Source: Propionicimonas sp.
GTDB lineage: Bacteria > Actinomycetota > Actinomycetes > Propionibacteriales > Propionibacteriaceae
Reading direction: 5' to 3'
DNA length: 40,181 nucleotides
Assembly (NCBI GenBank): GCA_030158185.1
Contig: JAOATP010000184.1
Span: 1 to 40,181, forward strand
Shown: positions 1 through 8,188 of the stretch, in pieces
Layout of the letters: every line of letters begins with the position of its first letter
Position numbering within the stretch: position 1 is the first letter of the stretch
The notes under the pieces: generated by a model
Databases searched by the model: none
Seen by the model: the letters and a program-made list of their open reading frames with translations, nothing else
What the model was told of the DNA's origin: nothing
Translations under genes and position numbers: made by a program

Positions 1-11
1 TGGCTGATGAC

Positions 12-434
12 TTGGCGCTCGACGGCGTCGCCTTGGTTCGGGTCGCTGACGTGAAGCGGGTGCGTTTCGACGCCGATCGCGGCGACGGTCCGCTCGTGAT
101 GCGCGCCCTTCGGGCTCGGGGCGACTTCCCACCGCCTGTCTATCAAGTCGGTCTGGATGATCTTGAGGCACCCCTGCGGGCAGCGGACGCCCAGATGATT
201 GCCGTGCACAGGGAGTGGTTCGGCCCGGACCTGTGCTGGATTGGGGTCGTGAGGTCGTTGGATAGCGACCGTCTGGGCCTGCTCCAGGTGGACCCGAGCG
301 GAATCTGGAGTGTCCGCCCACGCCTCTTCGACCGCGCCGCCATCACACGGGTGGATCTCAGCGGTGGCTATGAGCGCGCGCTTCAGCTTGGTGCGGGAGA
401 GCCGCCTGACCAGCAGCCCCGGCACGCATCGTGA
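12..434 (+). CDS. hypothetical protein
   Basis: 140-aa ORF with plausible actinobacterial composition; no recognisable family. Confidence 0.4.
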   Translation: MALDGVALVRVADVKRVRFDADRGDGPLVMRALRARGDFPPPVYQVGLDDLEAPLRAADAQMIAVHREWFGPDLCWIGVVRSLDSDRLGLLQVDPSGIWSVRPRLFDRAAITRVDLSGGYERALQLGAGEPPDQQPRHAS

Positions 435-737
435 TCATCGATCACGTCGGGTCCCGCGCCCCGGACGGCGCACCGTCTGGCGGCGCCGCGTAAGCGCCCA
501 AGGATCCGCGTGAACGTCGGCCGGTGATCCGCGTCACCCGACGTGAGGCCGGGGGGTCGGGAGTTCGATGGTCCGGGACTCAGTTCAGTAGGCGGAGGCC
601 CTGGAAGCCGCGAGTCACGAACCAACGCCCGATCATGCCGCGATTGGAACGATCGGTTTGGCCGGCCGGCCTTGGGGCTGCCGAGGGTTGCCGGCTCGTG
701 GAGTCGACGTGAGGGCTTGATTCTCACCACGGAAGCG

Positions 738-749
738 CCACAATTGTGG
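738..749. promoter_or_regulatory. perfect palindrome CCACAATTGTGG upstream of the antitoxin start, candidate autoregulatory operator
   Basis: 12-bp self-complementary sequence directly upstream of ATG 752. Confidence 0.55.
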
Positions 750-751
750 TC

Positions 752-1018
752 ATGACTGCTGAGCCGCTTCGCGAGGTCCGTGACCACTTCAGTGACGTTG
801 TCGATCGCGTCGAACGTCACCACGAGCGGGTCACGGTGACTCGCAACGGGCGGCCGGTCGCGGTGCTGATCAGTCCGGACGACCTGGCCGAGTTGGAAGA
901 GACCCTGGACGTGTTGTCGGACCCTGAGGCGCTGGCCGATATTCGTGAGGCCGACGCCGCCTACGTCAAGGGCGATGTCGTGCGTGGCGCGGACGCGGTT
1001 CGGGATCTGCTGCGATGA
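752..1018 (+). CDS. type II antitoxin, Phd/YefM (RelB-like) family
   Basis: Translation MTAEPLREVRDHFSDVVDRVERHHERVTVTRNGRPVAVLISPDDLAELEETLDVL has the Phd/YefM pattern; overlaps the toxin start. Confidence 0.85.
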   Translation: MTAEPLREVRDHFSDVVDRVERHHERVTVTRNGRPVAVLISPDDLAELEETLDVLSDPEALADIREADAAYVKGDVVRGADAVRDLLR

Positions 1019-1290
1019 GCACAGGGGAGGACTACGAGTTGGTCCTCACCCCGCCTGCGGTTCGTGCGGTTCAGATCGGCCTGCCCGAGGCGGTCGCGGC
1101 AGCAGTCGTCGAGTTCATGACCGGCCCACTCGTCGCGAGTCCCCGCAGGGTCGGGAAGATGCTTCGCCGTGAACTGCAAGGGATCTGGTCGGCGAGGCGC
1201 GGCACCTACCGGGTGCTGTATCGCATCAACGACAACACCAAGGAAGTCGTCGTCCTACGGATCGATCACCGTCGGGATGTTTACCACTGA
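1015..1290 (+). CDS. type II toxin, RelE/ParE family mRNA interferase
   Basis: 91 aa ending RRELQGIWSARRGTYRVLYRINDNTKEVVVLRIDHRRDVYH, a typical RelE C-terminus; 4-bp ATGA overlap with the antitoxin. Confidence 0.88.
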   Translation: MSTGEDYELVLTPPAVRAVQIGLPEAVAAAVVEFMTGPLVASPRRVGKMLRRELQGIWSARRGTYRVLYRINDNTKEVVVLRIDHRRDVYH

Positions 1291-1448
1291 TCTCTGAGTG
1301 CGGCCGGCCAAGGACGCTGGTGGCGTAACTCACGGGTGACACAGTTCGCGCCCGATCAGGGACATCCAGGAAGTTGAGAGGGTTGCTCGGACCGCTGGGG
1401 AGCGCTCACGAGGGTCAGAGGAACGCCGCCCTTGAGGGCCGGATCGAA

Positions 1449-1491
1449 CTCTCAAGGCGGTAGCGCGGGTTCGAATCCCGTCGGGGCTACA
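1449..1491 (+). pseudogene. tRNA-Glu(CTC) 3' half: anticodon loop, 3' anticodon stem, T arm and 3' acceptor strand; 5' half not found
   Basis: CTCTCAA loop + GGCGG + TAGC + GCGGG-TTCGAAT-CCCGT + CGGGGCT + A; no matching 5' acceptor or D arm upstream. Confidence 0.7.
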
Positions 1492-1496
1492 AGGTT

Positions 1497-1532
1497 AAAC
1501 CCCTTGTCGGAGGCAACTCTGGCAGGGGGTTT
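1497..1532 (+). terminator. hairpin AAACCCC...GGGGTTT directly after the tRNA fragment
   Basis: Complementary arms 1497-1503 and 1526-1532. Confidence 0.5.
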
Positions 1533-1858
1533 CTGCTTCCTCCGCCACGTAGGCAACACCAAGGTGACACAGAAACCGTGTCATAGCGTGTCACGGTAGC
1601 CTTTTCGCGGCTCGACGAACCGGCGAAACCGCGTGTGGCAAGGGGTTAAACGCATCTTCGGTGTCGACGGAGCGTTGTGTGCTACCGGGCTGGGCGGGCG
1701 ATAGCGTCGGCTGCAGCGAGTTCGGGGGAGAACGTCACTCTCAAGCCGACCCATCCGGTCTTGCCGCCGTCCGCGCGGACGTTCTTGCGGAGCTGGATGC
1801 TCCCTCGGCCTCTCAAGTACTGGCATTGAGGCGAACGGCACGGAGCGTCCTGGCGCTG

Positions 1859-2329
1859 CTATGTCGTTCGCAGGCTTCGCGACCTCAGTCGTTGCGATAC
1901 GAGGCTGACGATTAGCAGGAGGGCGTACCAGGCCACATCGAACGCAATCACGTCCAGGAGCGGCTGAGAGCTATGCACGAATCCGGCCACGCCGTACATG
2001 CTCGGAGTGAGCAAGAGCAGCAGCAGCAGCGGGAGCCACGCGGCCTGCGCCAGCACGGCGTCGTATGCGAAGACGGTGCTGATGCCCAGCCAGCACACGG
2101 TCGTCACTGCGATGACGGGGACCCAATACAGACTGGCGAGACGATGACTTCTACCGACCAGGATTGCGATCACCAGCCAGATCGCAAGGTAGGCACCAGT
2201 TGCGAGCAGTCCTGGAACCGACGCACGCGAACCCATGATGACTTCGCTCCCGTTGGCGGCCGTGGCCACGACCCAACTGAGCGCCAGTAACACCGCTAGC
2301 GACCTGTTCGAGGTGATCCGCGTCCACAT
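1859..2329 (-). CDS. hypothetical membrane protein
   Basis: 156 aa with several hydrophobic helices. Confidence 0.55.
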   Translation of the reverse strand: MWTRITSNRSLAVLLALSWVVATAANGSEVIMGSRASVPGLLATGAYLAIWLVIAILVGRSHRLASLYWVPVIAVTTVCWLGISTVFAYDAVLAQAAWLPLLLLLLLTPSMYGVAGFVHSSQPLLDVIAFDVAWYALLLIVSLVSQRLRSRSLRTT

Positions 2330-2496
2330 GAGGGGCCAAGCTCACCACAGCCTGAGGACCGCAACCGGCCAAAGCTCGATATCCGTACATCAACGGCGCG
2401 GAGTGTGGGGACGCCGCCGCCGGCCAGTTTGGGGTGACGCACTGGTCTTCGCGGCTGGTGGCCCGCGTAGGCTCTGTTGAGCAACGGAGGGGATGA

Positions 2497-2997
2497 GTGT
2501 TGAAGCGACTTGCGGGCCTCGGTTGGATTGGCTGGCTGCTATGCGCTGTGGGCGCAGTGCTGCTTGCTGTGCTCGCCAACCTCTACATCATTGTCGCCCG
2601 GCCGTTCGGGGCGACCCTCGGTATCCCCATCGACCAGACGGGGCCGGTAGGCGCCGTCATCGCCGTGATCGTGCCCTTTGTGTGGCTCTTCCTCTATGCA
2701 GGCATGGGCACAACGTTCTGGCTCTTGGCTGGGAAGGACCAGCGTATGAGCGGCCGCGCCTGGCTTGTCGTGGCGCTGGTCCTGCTGTGTGTCGGCTACC
2801 CGGTCTACACCGGCAGCCTCAACCAGCCGATCATCGCGCTGATCGGGAATGGCGTGGTCCTGGCGGTTGCTGCCATCGCAGTCTGGTCGATCTGGCCGAT
2901 TTCGAAGCTGGGGGCGGGCCTGCTCGTGCCCGTCATCGCCTGGGTATCGCTTGCCTCGGTGGCGCTGGTTGCACTGATCACGGGACAGCCGTTTTAG
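2497..2997 (+). CDS. hypothetical multi-pass membrane protein
   Basis: 166 aa with about 5 hydrophobic segments; start codon uncertain. Confidence 0.65.
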   Translation: MLKRLAGLGWIGWLLCAVGAVLLAVLANLYIIVARPFGATLGIPIDQTGPVGAVIAVIVPFVWLFLYAGMGTTFWLLAGKDQRMSGRAWLVVALVLLCVGYPVYTGSLNQPIIALIGNGVVLAVAAIAVWSIWPISKLGAGLLVPVIAWVSLASVALVALITGQPF

Positions 2998-3095
2998 GGC
3001 CAGAGCCCCGTGCTCGACGCGGCGCCGGCGGTCGCAGCGGCAGATGACCGCCCGAGGCGTCTGCCGGTCCCTGCGCACCCGGCTAGGGTGACGGC

Positions 3096-3650
3096 ATGGG
3101 GGACAGGGAAGAGGTCACCGAGCTGGCGTTGGCGGCGTCCCGAGGAGACCGCGCGGCTCTCTCCGAGTTCATTCGCAGGACGCAGTCCGACGTGTGGAGG
3201 TTCATCTCGCGTCTGTCTCAGCCCAGCCTCGCCGACGACCTGACGCAGGAGACGTATCTGCGGGTTCTGTCGGCTCTGCCTGCGTTCGAAGGACGCTCGA
3301 GCGCGCGGGCGTGGCTGCTGACCATTGCCCGGCGCGTGGTGGTGGACCGGATCCGTCATGACAGCGCGCGTCCCCGCTTGTCGGGCGCCACGAGCTGGCT
3401 GGAGGTGACGGATTCGCTGCGTGCCTCTGTCCACCCCTCGACCGACCTGGAGGTGGGGGAGCTGCTGAGCATCCTCGAGCCGGACAGGCGTGACGCGCTG
3501 GTGCTGACGCAGCTGATGGGCTTCAGTTACGCGGAGGCGGCCGAGGTGTGTGGATGCGCGGTCGGGACGATCCGGTCGCGGGTAGCCCGGGCAAGGGCCG
3601 AACTCGTCGTGGCCCTCGAGCGCCATGCGCGACAGGTGAGCGTCTCCTGA
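3096..3650 (+). CDS. RNA polymerase ECF sigma factor (SigC-like)
   Basis: Sigma-70 region 2 (DDLTQETYLRVLSALPAFEGRSSARAWLLTIARRVVVDRIR) and region 4 (GFSYAEAAEVCGCAVGTIRSRVARARAEL). Confidence 0.93.
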   Translation: MGDREEVTELALAASRGDRAALSEFIRRTQSDVWRFISRLSQPSLADDLTQETYLRVLSALPAFEGRSSARAWLLTIARRVVVDRIRHDSARPRLSGATSWLEVTDSLRASVHPSTDLEVGELLSILEPDRRDALVLTQLMGFSYAEAAEVCGCAVGTIRSRVARARAELVVALERHARQVSVS

Positions 3651-3662
3651 CCCTCGTCGGGT

Positions 3663-4541
3663 TCAGAAGGCGAGCACCGCGAAGAACGGCAGGATGGGGA
3701 CGAGCAGTCCTGTGCTCATCCAGAACATGCCGAAGTTCATCGCGAAGGCCGAGAGAACCTCGAGCCGGTACTTGGTGGTGCCGATGGGGCGCACCTCATG
3801 ACAGCTGTGAGTGGCAGCGGCTCGCGTGGCAACGGTGAGCCGCAGCGGCGAAGCGCTGCCTGGCGCCATCAGCTCCGGTTCGGTCACTGTTGGGTCGGCG
3901 TGATTCACCCGGCAAGAGCATTCACTTCCGCAGGAGCAGTCCGGGCCGCACGGGCAGCTACCCGCGACGATCGTCGTTGCGGGCTGCGCCGCTTGCCACA
4001 AGGAGCGCAGGCTCGAAGCCAGGAGATAGGTCATGAACGGAAGCCCGACGAGCGCGAAGAGCCACAGGGTTCCCCCCGGCATGCTCTGCGTCATCCTCCA
4101 GTGACCCATGTCCATGCCGCCCATGTTCGAGCCGGAGCCCATGCCGGAGCCCATGCCGGGGGACCTGGCGGCCGCCATGACGGCCATCGCCGACAGGTGC
4201 CACGTCATTGCGGCGAACATGGCGGCGTGACCGAAGAAATGCAGGCCGCCGCGACGATCCGACCTCCGCATGGCGTCGACCGCCAGCCAGACGAACCAGA
4301 CGACGCTCAGGGTGAACAGTGCCACCAGGGCGAAGGTGGGAACGATCGCAACCAGGCGGGTCCAGGTGATGGGGGCCACCATGAGCAGCATCACCACAGC
4401 CATGACCAGATGGAGGGCGTTCGAGATCCGTTGCCGGGCATCCTGCGGTCGGGTCAGCTCGTAGACGCTCCAGAGGGTGCACCAGGCGAACAACAGCAGC
4501 AGGCCCACGAACCTCACCGGCGTGTCTGCGATCGAGAACAT
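3663..4541 (-). CDS. DUF5134-like multi-pass membrane protein with Met/His-rich and Cys-rich metal-binding segments
   Basis: Translation from MFSIADTPVRFVGLLLLFAWCTLWSVYELTRP; contains GMGSGMGSGSNMGGMDMGH and CPCGPDCSCGSECSC; the track ORF extends further upstream in frame. Confidence 0.75.
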   Translation of the reverse strand: MFSIADTPVRFVGLLLLFAWCTLWSVYELTRPQDARQRISNALHLVMAVVMLLMVAPITWTRLVAIVPTFALVALFTLSVVWFVWLAVDAMRRSDRRGGLHFFGHAAMFAAMTWHLSAMAVMAAARSPGMGSGMGSGSNMGGMDMGHWRMTQSMPGGTLWLFALVGLPFMTYLLASSLRSLWQAAQPATTIVAGSCPCGPDCSCGSECSCRVNHADPTVTEPELMAPGSASPLRLTVATRAAATHSCHEVRPIGTTKYRLEVLSAFAMNFGMFWMSTGLLVPILPFFAVLAF

Positions 4542-4689
4542 GACTTCCTCTTCCTTGGCGCCGAGCGGAGGGCTCGGGGACGACACGGCGCTGCGCCCAC
4601 CAAGGAAGTCGGTTGCGGGGCGCCGAGAGTTCCCGAACGGCGAAATTCGGCGCGCAGCCGAACCGGGCCCATGCAAGTACCCTTTGCAG

Positions 4690-5022
4690 GTGGACCGGGC
4701 AGACCCAGCAGAAGACACCTGGCGTGCCGCCTTGTCTTCGCTCCTGGACGGCGAAGAGTCCCCGATCGCGGTCGGCGATCTCATGCAACACCTGGCCGAG
4801 TGCGCGTCGTGCTCGTCGTGGCTCGACCACGCGACTGTCGTGAACGCCGGTCTGCGGAGGTTGCCGATGATTCAGCCAACCTTGGGTGAGCGGGTCGTGA
4901 ACATCATCGACGTCAGACTGTGCGCCTGCCGCACCGGCGGGGCGTGCCTGTGCTCTGACTGCCAGTGCGGCCCTTCCTGCACCTGCCATCAGCCCGGACC
5001 ATCGACGCTGGCTGTGAGGTGA
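4690..5022 (+). CDS. zinc-finger anti-sigma-like protein (zf-HC2 type) with Cys-rich C-terminus
   Basis: HLAECASCSSW (HxxxCxxC) plus C-terminal CACRTGGACLCSDCQCGPSCTCHQ; GTG start inferred. Confidence 0.7.
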   Translation: MDRADPAEDTWRAALSSLLDGEESPIAVGDLMQHLAECASCSSWLDHATVVNAGLRRLPMIQPTLGERVVNIIDVRLCACRTGGACLCSDCQCGPSCTCHQPGPSTLAVR

Positions 5023-5035
5023 GCTCGCTGAATCC

Positions 5036-5061
5036 CTCTTGACAATATTTCTTGTCAAGAG
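5036..5061. promoter_or_regulatory. 26-bp inverted repeat CTCTTGACAA-N6-TTGTCAAGAG, candidate operator overlapping a -35-like TTGACA
   Basis: Two perfect 10-bp arms 12 bp upstream of the HTH-regulator start. Confidence 0.75.
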
Positions 5062-5073
5062 CAGGCTTGCGTC

Positions 5074-5652
5074 ATGCAGGATGTCGAAGTCATCGAGAGC
5101 GCCGCGGTAGCCACGGTCGCGCTGGATCCGGTCCGGGCCAGGCTGCTCAGCGAGTTGGCTGTTCCCGCCTCCGCGGCGGGGCTTGCTGCTCGGGTGGGCA
5201 TCACGCGACAGAAGGTCAACTACCACCTGAACGCGCTGGAGGCGCACGGCCTGGTGGGGCTGACCGAGGCGCGCCAGCACGGAGGTATCACCGAGCGGGT
5301 GTTGCAGGCGTCGGCGGTGTCCTACGTCGTTTCGCCGGCAGCCGTCAGCGCGTCCGCGGCAGACCCGGATGCGAACCCCGACCACCTGTCTGCTGGTTAC
5401 CTCGTTGCGCTGGCCGGCCGGCTGGTGCGCGAGGTCGGTGCCCTTGCCCGCCGGGCCGGTGCGTCCGGCAAGCGCCTGCCGACGCTGACCATCGACACGA
5501 AGATCGGCTTCCGGTCGGCCGCCGACCGGGCCGCCTTTGCCGACGACCTGACCGCAGCGGTGCTCGAACTGGCCGCCCGCTACCACCACGACGACGGGCG
5601 ACCGCACCGGCTGGTCGTCGCAGCCCACCCACTTCCTGAGGAGAGTGCATGA
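5074..5652 (+). CDS. ArsR-type helix-turn-helix transcriptional regulator
   Basis: LDPVRARLLSELAVPASAAGLAARVGITRQKVNYHLNALEAHGLVGLTEAR winged-HTH pattern. Confidence 0.85.
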   Translation: MQDVEVIESAAVATVALDPVRARLLSELAVPASAAGLAARVGITRQKVNYHLNALEAHGLVGLTEARQHGGITERVLQASAVSYVVSPAAVSASAADPDANPDHLSAGYLVALAGRLVREVGALARRAGASGKRLPTLTIDTKIGFRSAADRAAFADDLTAAVLELAARYHHDDGRPHRLVVAAHPLPEESA

Positions 5653-6443
5653 ACACGACACCCGGCGTCCCTTACCGCCTCGAGTTCAGCGTCGAGGTTC
5701 CCGGCACCCCGGAGCAGGTGTGGCAGGCCATCGCCACGGCCAGGGGCATGAGCGCCTGGTTCCTGCCAACCGAGATGGAGGAGCACGAAGGCGGCTCCCT
5801 GCACTTCGCGATGGGCCCCGAGATGGGCTCCGACGGCCACGTCACCGCCTGGGAGCCGCCGCGCCGCATCACCTACGAGGAGGATTGGGCAGCCCTCATG
5901 GGCATGGACCCGGACGCCCTCAGCCCGTTGACGTCGGAGTTCATCGTCGAGGCGCAGTCCGGCGGTACGTGCGTCGTACGTGTGACCAGCAGCGGCTTCG
6001 GGACCGGTGCCGACTGGGAGTCGGAGTTCTGGGAGGACATGGGGACCAGCTGGCTGCCGTTCTTCGACAACCTGCGCCTCTACCTGTCGCACTTCCCCGG
6101 CCAGGTGGCAACGCAGATGGAGGTCAGTGTCTCCCACCCGGGCGACCCGGAGGCGCTGTGGTTGGCCGTGCACGACGCGCTCGGGCTGGGCGGCGAGGGC
6201 GAGACGATCCACATGAGTGGCACGACGGGCACGGTCGAGCGCGTCGGCGAGCGGCAGGCGCTGGTCCGGCTCACCGCGCCGGTGCCCGGGATGCTCAACG
6301 TGTTCACGCACGCCGATGGCGAAGGCACGGCGGCGGCGGGCGTCAGGGCGTACCTGTTCTCCGCCGACGCGGCGGCCTACGTGCAGCGCGAGGAGCCTGC
6401 ATGGAAGGCCTTCCTGAGCGGCCTCGCCGTCCACGCTGGCTGA
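5649..6443 (+). CDS. SRPBCC / AHSA1-like domain protein
   Basis: YRLEFSVEVPGTPEQVWQAIATARGMSAWFLPTEME...GHVTAWEPPRRITYEEDW; ATGA overlap with the regulator. Confidence 0.85.
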   Translation: MNTTPGVPYRLEFSVEVPGTPEQVWQAIATARGMSAWFLPTEMEEHEGGSLHFAMGPEMGSDGHVTAWEPPRRITYEEDWAALMGMDPDALSPLTSEFIVEAQSGGTCVVRVTSSGFGTGADWESEFWEDMGTSWLPFFDNLRLYLSHFPGQVATQMEVSVSHPGDPEALWLAVHDALGLGGEGETIHMSGTTGTVERVGERQALVRLTAPVPGMLNVFTHADGEGTAAAGVRAYLFSADAAAYVQREEPAWKAFLSGLAVHAG

Positions 6444-6495
6444 GGCCGCAGGTCACTCACCGTGGCATCCCCAGTGGCGAGGGGCCGTCCCGGGC

Positions 6496-6762
6496 TCAGG
6501 CGGTGCGCTTGGCCCGCCGGCCCCACCACTGCCAGACCGCCGTGACGATGACGGCTCCGACCAGCGACCCGATGATGCCGGACGGACGGAGTTCGAGGCC
6601 GTCACCGGCCAGCAGGCTGATGAGCAGGCCGCCGACGAAGGATCCGCCGAGTCCGCTCACGAACGCCATGGCCCAGTCGATGCCCTTTCGCGAACGACCG
6701 AGGAGTAGTTGCGCAGCTGCGCCGACGAGCGCACCGAACAGGATCACAGCGATAATCAACAT
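6496..6762 (-). CDS. GlsB/YeaQ/YmgE-like small membrane protein (transglycosylase-associated family)
   Basis: MLIIAVILFGALVGAAAQLLLGRSRKGIDWAMAFVSGLGGSFVGGLL. Confidence 0.85.
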   Translation of the reverse strand: MLIIAVILFGALVGAAAQLLLGRSRKGIDWAMAFVSGLGGSFVGGLLISLLAGDGLELRPSGIIGSLVGAVIVTAVWQWWGRRAKRTA

Positions 6763-6875
6763 GCGCGCAGCATAGTGAGGGCCTCGCTTTCAGGCGCCAC
6801 CCGGACGCGCGCATCGCCCGGCGGGCGGCTCGACCGCGGCGATGAAGGTGTCCACATCCTCGGGACCGGTGGTCA

Positions 6876-7691
6876 TCAGGTGTCTCCGTCGTGGTCGCCG
6901 CTGACCCAGCTGATGTAGCGCTGTGCCGATCGCCGGACCGCGCCGTTGGCGTCCACCGGCACAACGCCGTGGAAGTTGTCGTACAGCCTGTCGAAGGCCA
7001 GGGCGGTCGCTGCGCCGGCAACGCGACCGACGACGGCCGCGGACAGCGGGATCTTGTTCGGGTAGGACCGCAGGAAGGTCACCCAGCCTTCCGCAGGGAC
7101 GGCCGCGATGGTGTCGCCGGTCAGCAGCACCCCGCGGCCCTCGGCTCCCGCAGTCCACAGGGCGACGGCGCTGCCCGGGAAGTGGCCGCCGGGCTGGCTG
7201 GCATGGATGCCGGGCAGCACCTCGAACGGCTCGCTCCAGGCGTGCAGCTCCGGGCCCTCGCGACGCACCCACCCGCTGTCCTTCTCCGAGATCCACACGG
7301 GGGCACCGAAGGCCCGCGCCCACTCCAGCTGGGCGCCGTACATGTGGGGGTGGCTTGCCATGATCGCCGCGACGCCGCCGAGGTTCATGACCGCGGCGAC
7401 CGCTTCGTCGTCGAGGTAGCCGGGCACATCCCAGAGCAGGTTGCCGCCGGCGGTGCGCACCAGCAGGGCCGTCTGGCCGATGTCCGCCCTGGGATGGGCC
7501 GTCAGCCCGTAGAGATCGGGTTCGAGCTCCTCGATCTCGATGCGGCAACCCTCGCCGGCACGGTCCGCCGAGGTCGTCCAGCGCTGGCCGCCCGGAGGCA
7601 GGTACTGCCGCTCGTCCGCGCAGATGATGCACAGGTCGTCGTCCAGATCGTTCTCGACGCCACACGTGGCGCAACTCCGCCAGGTCTCCAT
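6876..7691 (-). CDS. MBL-fold metallo-hydrolase with N-terminal CxxC...CxxC zinc-ribbon-like segment
   Basis: CATCGVENDLDDDLCIICADE N-terminus; SHPHMYG and GGHFPGSAVALW...LLTGDTI motifs. Confidence 0.75.
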   Translation of the reverse strand: METWRSCATCGVENDLDDDLCIICADERQYLPPGGQRWTTSADRAGEGCRIEIEELEPDLYGLTAHPRADIGQTALLVRTAGGNLLWDVPGYLDDEAVAAVMNLGGVAAIMASHPHMYGAQLEWARAFGAPVWISEKDSGWVRREGPELHAWSEPFEVLPGIHASQPGGHFPGSAVALWTAGAEGRGVLLTGDTIAAVPAEGWVTFLRSYPNKIPLSAAVVGRVAGAATALAFDRLYDNFHGVVPVDANGAVRRSAQRYISWVSGDHDGDT

Positions 7692-7811
7692 GACGGGATT
7701 CTACGGATGGCTTTCAGGAGCTCGAGGCCCGAGGATGTCGAGATCGCCGGGTTCGCTCCGACCCAGCGGTGAGAGGACGCCGACCGGCGGCCAGCATCGA
7801 AGGAGAACGAC

Positions 7812-8186
7812 ATGAAGTACCTCATCCTCATCCACCAGAACCGTGGCGCACGAGAACAGTTCGCCAGCTTCCCTCCCGAGGTGCAGGCAGCCGGCATGCA
7901 GGCCTACTACGACCTGAACTCCGAGCTGACGCGTACCGGGGAGATGGTCAGCGCCGAGGCGCTCAGCGATGACAGCACGGCAACGGTGCTCAGCCTGAAG
8001 GGCGGCTCGGTCGTCACCTCCGACGGCCCGTTCGCCGAGTCCAAGGAGATGCTCGCCGGCTTCTACCTCGTGGACGTCACTTCGCTCGACCGCGCACTGG
8101 AGATTGCCGCCCGGATCCCGGAGGTGCAGGCCGGTGCCGGCGATGTCGAGGTGCGGGCGATCATGGACACCGCGGCGATGGCCTGA
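7812..8186 (+). CDS. YCII-related / DGPF-domain protein
   Basis: MKYLILIHQN...TSDGPFAESKEMLAGFYLVDVTSLDRALEIAARIPEVQAG. Confidence 0.92.
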   Translation: MKYLILIHQNRGAREQFASFPPEVQAAGMQAYYDLNSELTRTGEMVSAEALSDDSTATVLSLKGGSVVTSDGPFAESKEMLAGFYLVDVTSLDRALEIAARIPEVQAGAGDVEVRAIMDTAAMA

Positions 8187-8188
8187 GC

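Noticed and set aside
1580-1860. Possible degraded integrase or zinc-ribbon remnant on the minus strand (CRSPQCQYLRGRGSIQLRKNVRADGGKTGWVGL)
   Set aside because: Short frame with no start codon and no recognisable recombinase catalytic motif
3958-5661. 567-aa minus-strand ORF across the DUF5134/zf/HTH genes
   Set aside because: Arg/Gly/His-rich composition typical of a GC-driven spurious frame; overlaps genes with clear domain signatures
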